Positions 61,390-64,000 of a DNA stretch of 64,000 nucleotides are shown piece after piece; within the stretch, counting starts at the first letter, position 1; every line of letters begins with the position of its first letter. The translations under genes were made by a program, and so were the position numbers. Where the stretch lies: NCBI RefSeq assembly GCF_900105345.1, contig NZ_FNSN01000003.1:310001-374000 (forward strand). Direction: 5' to 3'. The DNA is from Arthrobacter woluwensis. GTDB lineage: Bacteria; Actinomycetota; Actinomycetes; Actinomycetales; Micrococcaceae. The notes beneath the pieces are model-generated. The model made no database searches. It worked only from the letters and a program-made list of their open reading frames with translations, and was not told the DNA's origin.

Positions 61390-61896
61390 GCCGTCACACC
61401 GAAGAGCGCGCATCAAGCGCTTGCCGGTCCCCTGCGACAAAACCGGGGCCGCGCGGATAAGTGAGCGTCCACTCTGGATTACACACACCCTCTGCATAGC
61501 TCATGACGAAGTTATCCACAGCTGTGGACAGCAATTGTGGGAAACTGCGGTCCGAACCGCCATGGCAGGGATTCGGGTTCGATGATGCGTCATGTACCGA
61601 TCCACAGAAAGCCACAGCTGTGGACATCTCCTGTGGATAGAGCGCGCCCCGTGAGCCGACAGCTCCCTGTGGAGTTCGCTTCGCACCGGATGGGCCGGCG
61701 GACCTCTTCGGAGAACCGGACCGGAGCCGGATCCCCTTCTGACCACCTCGCCCACAAATCCACAAAAAAATCCCCAGATGTTATCCACAGGGGTGGATAA
61801 CATCTGGGGATTTCATGGAGACCGGCTCAATCCCGGACTCGATGCTCTTGAACTACAGCGCTGTAACTTATTAACACTGTGGACAACCCCTGTGGA
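61390..61896. other. DnaA-box-rich gene-free region
   Basis: This 507-base gap between convergent genes holds many matches to TTATCCACA or close relatives: 61512-61520, TGTGGACA after it, CCACAG/CTGTGGACA at about 61611-61624, TGTGGATAG near 61632, 61781-61789, GGTGGATAA at 61792-61800, and TGTGGACAA and TGTGGATTA near 61880-61897. It also holds a perfect long palindrome (61768-61813). There is no reading frame of note. The density recalls DnaA-binding loci such as datA or DARS, or a terminator built from DnaA words. Confidence 0.6.
61768..61813. repeat. Perfect palindrome with 21-base arms containing a DnaA box in each arm
   Basis: Arms 61768-61788 and 61793-61813 are exactly complementary with the loop AGGG. 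Each arm carries TTATCCAC, the core of a DnaA box, and a T-run lies on the minus-strand exit. It could terminate fadH and rhomboid transcripts, but the box placement suggests a DnaA-related role as well. Confidence 0.8.
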
Positions 61897-62751
61897 TTAC
61901 GGGAGCGGCAGAGTGCTGTCCTTCCACACGGTCAGGATGACGAGAACCACGGTCACCAGGCCCAATCCGAGCCATTGCCAGAGCGGCGCCCGCTGGGAGC
62001 GCCCGGTGCCCACGAGGACGGCCGCACACGCGGCTCCCGTGACTAGACCGCCCAAGTGGGCCTGCCAGGCGATGCCGGACACCAGGAAGCCGAAGGCCAG
62101 GTTGATCCCGAGCAGCACCCACAGCTGCGTCATGGGCCCGCCACGGCGGCGCTGGACGAGCAGCATGGCGCCGAAGAGCCCGAAGATCGCACCCGAGGCG
62201 CCGACGACGCCCACCACCGGCAGCCAGGGGGTCAGCAGGAGATAGCCCACGGAGCCGCCCACCGCGGAGATGAGATACAGAGCCAGGTAACGCGCCCGCC
62301 CGAGCAGCGGCTCCAGGGCCTGACCGAAGATCCACAGGGTGTACATGTTCAGGGCGAGATGCAGGATGTTGCCCTGCGAGTGCAGGAAGGCCGAGGTGAG
62401 CATGCGCCACGGCTCAGAGCCCGCGTAGATGTTCGCGAACGCGAAGTTCTGGAAGATGAAGTCACCCGGGATCAGCCACTGCAGGGCGTAGACCGCCACG
62501 CACACGGCGATGATCCCCCAGGTGACCACGGGGCGGCCGGTGGCCACGGCGCCGCCGAAGGCGCCGCGCACTCGCGGCGCCGACGCCTGCGCCTCACGGA
62601 CGCAATCGACGCATTGAACCCCGACGGCCGCCGGCCTCTGGCATTCCGGGCAGGCCGGCCGGCCACAGCGCTGGCAGCTCACATAGGAGACTCGGTCAGG
62701 ATGGCGTGGACAGACAGGGACCGCTCCGGCCGCCGGGGTTCCGTAACTCAT
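61897..62751 (-). CDS. Rhomboid family intramembrane serine protease
   Basis: A 284-residue protein. An N-terminal zinc-binding B-box-like region (CPRHPDRVSYVSCQRCGRPACPECQRPAAVGVQCVDC, about 14-50) is followed by six or seven membrane segments. The catalytic Ser is in GASGAIFG (about 185) and the His in WQAHLGG (about 232). HLALNMYTLW supplies the conserved L1-side His/Asn. It cleaves membrane proteins within the bilayer. It lies six bases downstream of the ppiA stop, in the same orientation. Confidence 0.93.
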   Translation of the reverse strand: MSYGTPAAGAVPVCPRHPDRVSYVSCQRCGRPACPECQRPAAVGVQCVDCVREAQASAPRVRGAFGGAVATGRPVVTWGIIAVCVAVYALQWLIPGDFIFQNFAFANIYAGSEPWRMLTSAFLHSQGNILHLALNMYTLWIFGQALEPLLGRARYLALYLISAVGGSVGYLLLTPWLPVVGVVGASGAIFGLFGAMLLVQRRRGGPMTQLWVLLGINLAFGFLVSGIAWQAHLGGLVTGAACAAVLVGTGRSQRAPLWQWLGLGLVTVVLVILTVWKDSTLPLP

Positions 62752-62757
62752 GCGGTT

Positions 62758-63300
62758 TTAGAGCTGCTCGATCTCGATGCTCTTGATCACCACGTCCTCG
62801 ACCGGACGGTCGCCCATGCCGGTGCGGACGCCCTCGATCGCGTCGACGACCTTACGGGACTCCTCGTCAGCCACCTCACCGAAGATGGTGTGCTTGCCCT
62901 GCAGCCAGGTGGTGGGGATGGTGGTGATGAAGAACTGGGAACCGTTGGTGCCCTGGCCCATCTGGATGCCGGCGTTGGCCATGGCCAGCTTGTACGGCTC
63001 GTTGAAGTTCAGCTCGGGGTGGATCTCGTCATCGAAGCGGTAGCCGGGGCCGCCGACGCCGCGGCCGAGGGGATCGCCGCCCTGGATCATGAAGTCCTTG
63101 ATGATGCGGTGGAAGATCGTTCCGTCGTACAGCGGGGTGCCGGTCTTGTCCTCGCCCGTCTCCGGGTGGGTCCAGGCCTGCTCGCCCGTGGCGAGACCGA
63201 CGAAGTTCTTGACCGTCTTGGGCGCGTGGTTGCCGAAGAGGTTGACGACGATGTCGCCCTGGTTGGTGTGGATGGTTGCCTTGGCGGTTGCAATACTCAT
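62758..63300 (-). CDS. ppiA: Cyclophilin-type peptidyl-prolyl cis-trans isomerase
   Basis: A 180-residue cytosolic cyclophilin: IHTNQGDIVVNLFGNHAPKTVKNFVGLATG, the active-site stretch YDGTIFHRIIKDFMIQGGDP with the catalytic Arg, GTNGSQFFIT and LQGKHTIFGEV. It speeds proline isomerisation in protein folding. ATG 63300 matches family starts; the frame further upstream is non-coding. In actinobacteria ppiA lies close to dnaA and gyrase genes. Confidence 0.95.
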   Translation of the reverse strand: MSIATAKATIHTNQGDIVVNLFGNHAPKTVKNFVGLATGEQAWTHPETGEDKTGTPLYDGTIFHRIIKDFMIQGGDPLGRGVGGPGYRFDDEIHPELNFNEPYKLAMANAGIQMGQGTNGSQFFITTIPTTWLQGKHTIFGEVADEESRKVVDAIEGVRTGMGDRPVEDVVIKSIEIEQL

Positions 63301-63518
63301 GTCCCGATTCTCCCACGCAGCGCTGAGGGGCTCCTGGAGGTGGGCTGGGTTCCGCGGTGGGTGAAATCTTGCGCCGCGATACATTCCACATAGCCGCACA
63401 TCAGGAAATGCAACTAGGCTGACTGCTAAGGACACCAAGCACTGCAGAGTGCCTGCCGGTCGCCGTCATGGGACTGACGGGCTTCACTCCACAGGAAGTG
63501 TTGATGCTAGGAGGCACC

Positions 63519-64000
63519 ATGAAAAAGACCGTCAATTCCGCACGGGACCTTGAGCAGGGCGTGACGCAGGGCATCGAACAGGCCCGTGACTGGGCGGCGC
63601 CGCGTGTCGAAGCGGCCGTCAACTGGGCTGTGCCCCGGATCCAGCAGGGCATCGAGACGGCGTCGCCGAAGATCCAGGACGGCCTCAAGAGCGCGGCCCA
63701 CAACCTGGCCGACGGCGTCGCCACCGTGACCCCTCGTCTCCAGGAGGGCCTGGCCCACCTCGGCCCGAAGATCCACGACGCCGTGGAGGAGGCCAGCCCG
63801 CGCATCCAGGAAGCCCTGGACAAGACCACTCCGGCTCTCGCCACCGCCCGGGACAAGGTGGTGAGCGAATACCTCCCCCTGATCTCCGAGCAGCTCGGCA
63901 AGGCTTCCGAGGCCGTGCACCACGGCCTGGAGCAGGCGCCCGAGCAGATCGACGCGGTCGCCCGCCGCTTCGCCGATTCCCCCGTGGTGAACCAGCTGCA
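63519..64000 (+). CDS. Hypothetical amphipathic-helix repeat protein (partial)
   Basis: ATG 63519 has AGGAGG six bases upstream; 160 codons are in the window and the gene runs off the right edge. The sequence consists of loose repeats of about 11-22 residues, each with Pro followed by (R/K)I(Q/H) and a Gly or Ala pair, as in PRIQQGIE, PKIQDGLK, PRLQEGLA, PKIHDAVE, PRIQEALD. These should form amphipathic helices like those of apolipoprotein-like or YtxH-like proteins. It faces away from ppiA. Function is unknown; membrane-surface association is likely. Confidence 0.75.
   Translation, partial: MKKTVNSARDLEQGVTQGIEQARDWAAPRVEAAVNWAVPRIQQGIETASPKIQDGLKSAAHNLADGVATVTPRLQEGLAHLGPKIHDAVEEASPRIQEALDKTTPALATARDKVVSEYLPLISEQLGKASEAVHHGLEQAPEQIDAVARRFADSPVVNQL

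Noticed and set aside
61768-61813. Perfect palindrome read only as an ordinary terminator
   Set aside because: It may terminate transcription, but each arm contains a DnaA box core and the surrounding 400 bases are enriched for the same word, so termination alone does not explain it.
1-64000. CRISPR array or cas genes
   Set aside because: No regularly spaced direct repeats of 24-40 bases and no Cas motifs were seen.
1-64000. rRNA operon or insertion sequence with terminal repeats
   Set aside because: No rRNA landmark sequence and no DDE or serine transposase frame was found; the only RNA gene seen is tRNA-Leu.

Overview
The window is high-GC, densely coded actinobacterial chromosome, most likely from an Arthrobacter-like member of the Micrococcaceae. 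The main evidence is the conserved block fhaA-fhaB-pstP-rodA-pbpA-pknA-pknB followed by pabA/trpG, a class E sortase, crgA, a rhomboid protease and ppiA. In actinobacteria this block lies close to dnaA/oriC, so the right edge of the window probably points towards the origin (inference). The genus is inferred from gene order and protein style only.

Layout. 1-1.2 kb: end of a DUF969/DUF979 membrane pair (putative 5-oxoproline transporter). 1.2-10.1 kb: GH38 alpha-mannosidase, GH5 beta-mannosidase-like enzyme, two CUT1 permeases and a sugar-binding lipoprotein, divergent from a LacI regulator. 10.2-15.2 kb: a flippase-like transporter, an unknown membrane protein, and kynureninase divergent from an Lrp-type regulator. 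15.2-19.6 kb: GH92 alpha-mannosidase divergent from a Tat-exported Endo H-type endoglycosidase. 19.7-21.9 kb: glycerophosphodiesterase, HAD phosphatase and PEBP-like genes. 21.97-26.46 kb: an island of lower GC and low gene density with a shattered phage/plasmid primase, an HNH nuclease, small orphan genes and decayed frames. 26.5-46.8 kb: ordinary metabolic genes, including a sugar kinase, an alarmone synthetase, a GMC oxidoreductase, a moaF-liv transporter-amidohydrolase operon, BASS and amino acid permeases, a LysR-effector-only protein, a serine hydrolase and a putrescine-oxidase-like amine oxidase with its TetR regulator. 47 kb: tRNA-Leu(CAG). 47.4-64 kb: the kinase/cell-wall block and the approach to the origin.

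The most coherent biological system is a split regulon for high-mannose N-glycan or mannoprotein use. The same operator word (TATANCGGTTTAGT) occurs between lacI and the transporter operon at 9.0 kb, and twice between GH92 and the endoglycosidase at 18.5 kb. The predicted route is: secreted Endo H-like enzyme releases oligomannose-GlcNAc; the CUT1 transporter imports it; GH92 and GH38, which lack signal peptides, trim alpha-mannose in the cytosol; and the GH5 enzyme cuts the core Man-beta-1,4-GlcNAc. No transporter ATPase is encoded here, as is common for CUT1 systems that share MsiK-type ATPases.

Other points of interest are a pknB whose only reasonable start codon is CTG, a DnaA-box-rich intergenic region at 61.5-61.9 kb with a perfect 21-bp-armed palindrome, and a family of long hairpins and AGCGAGTT-word arrays placed at gene ends.
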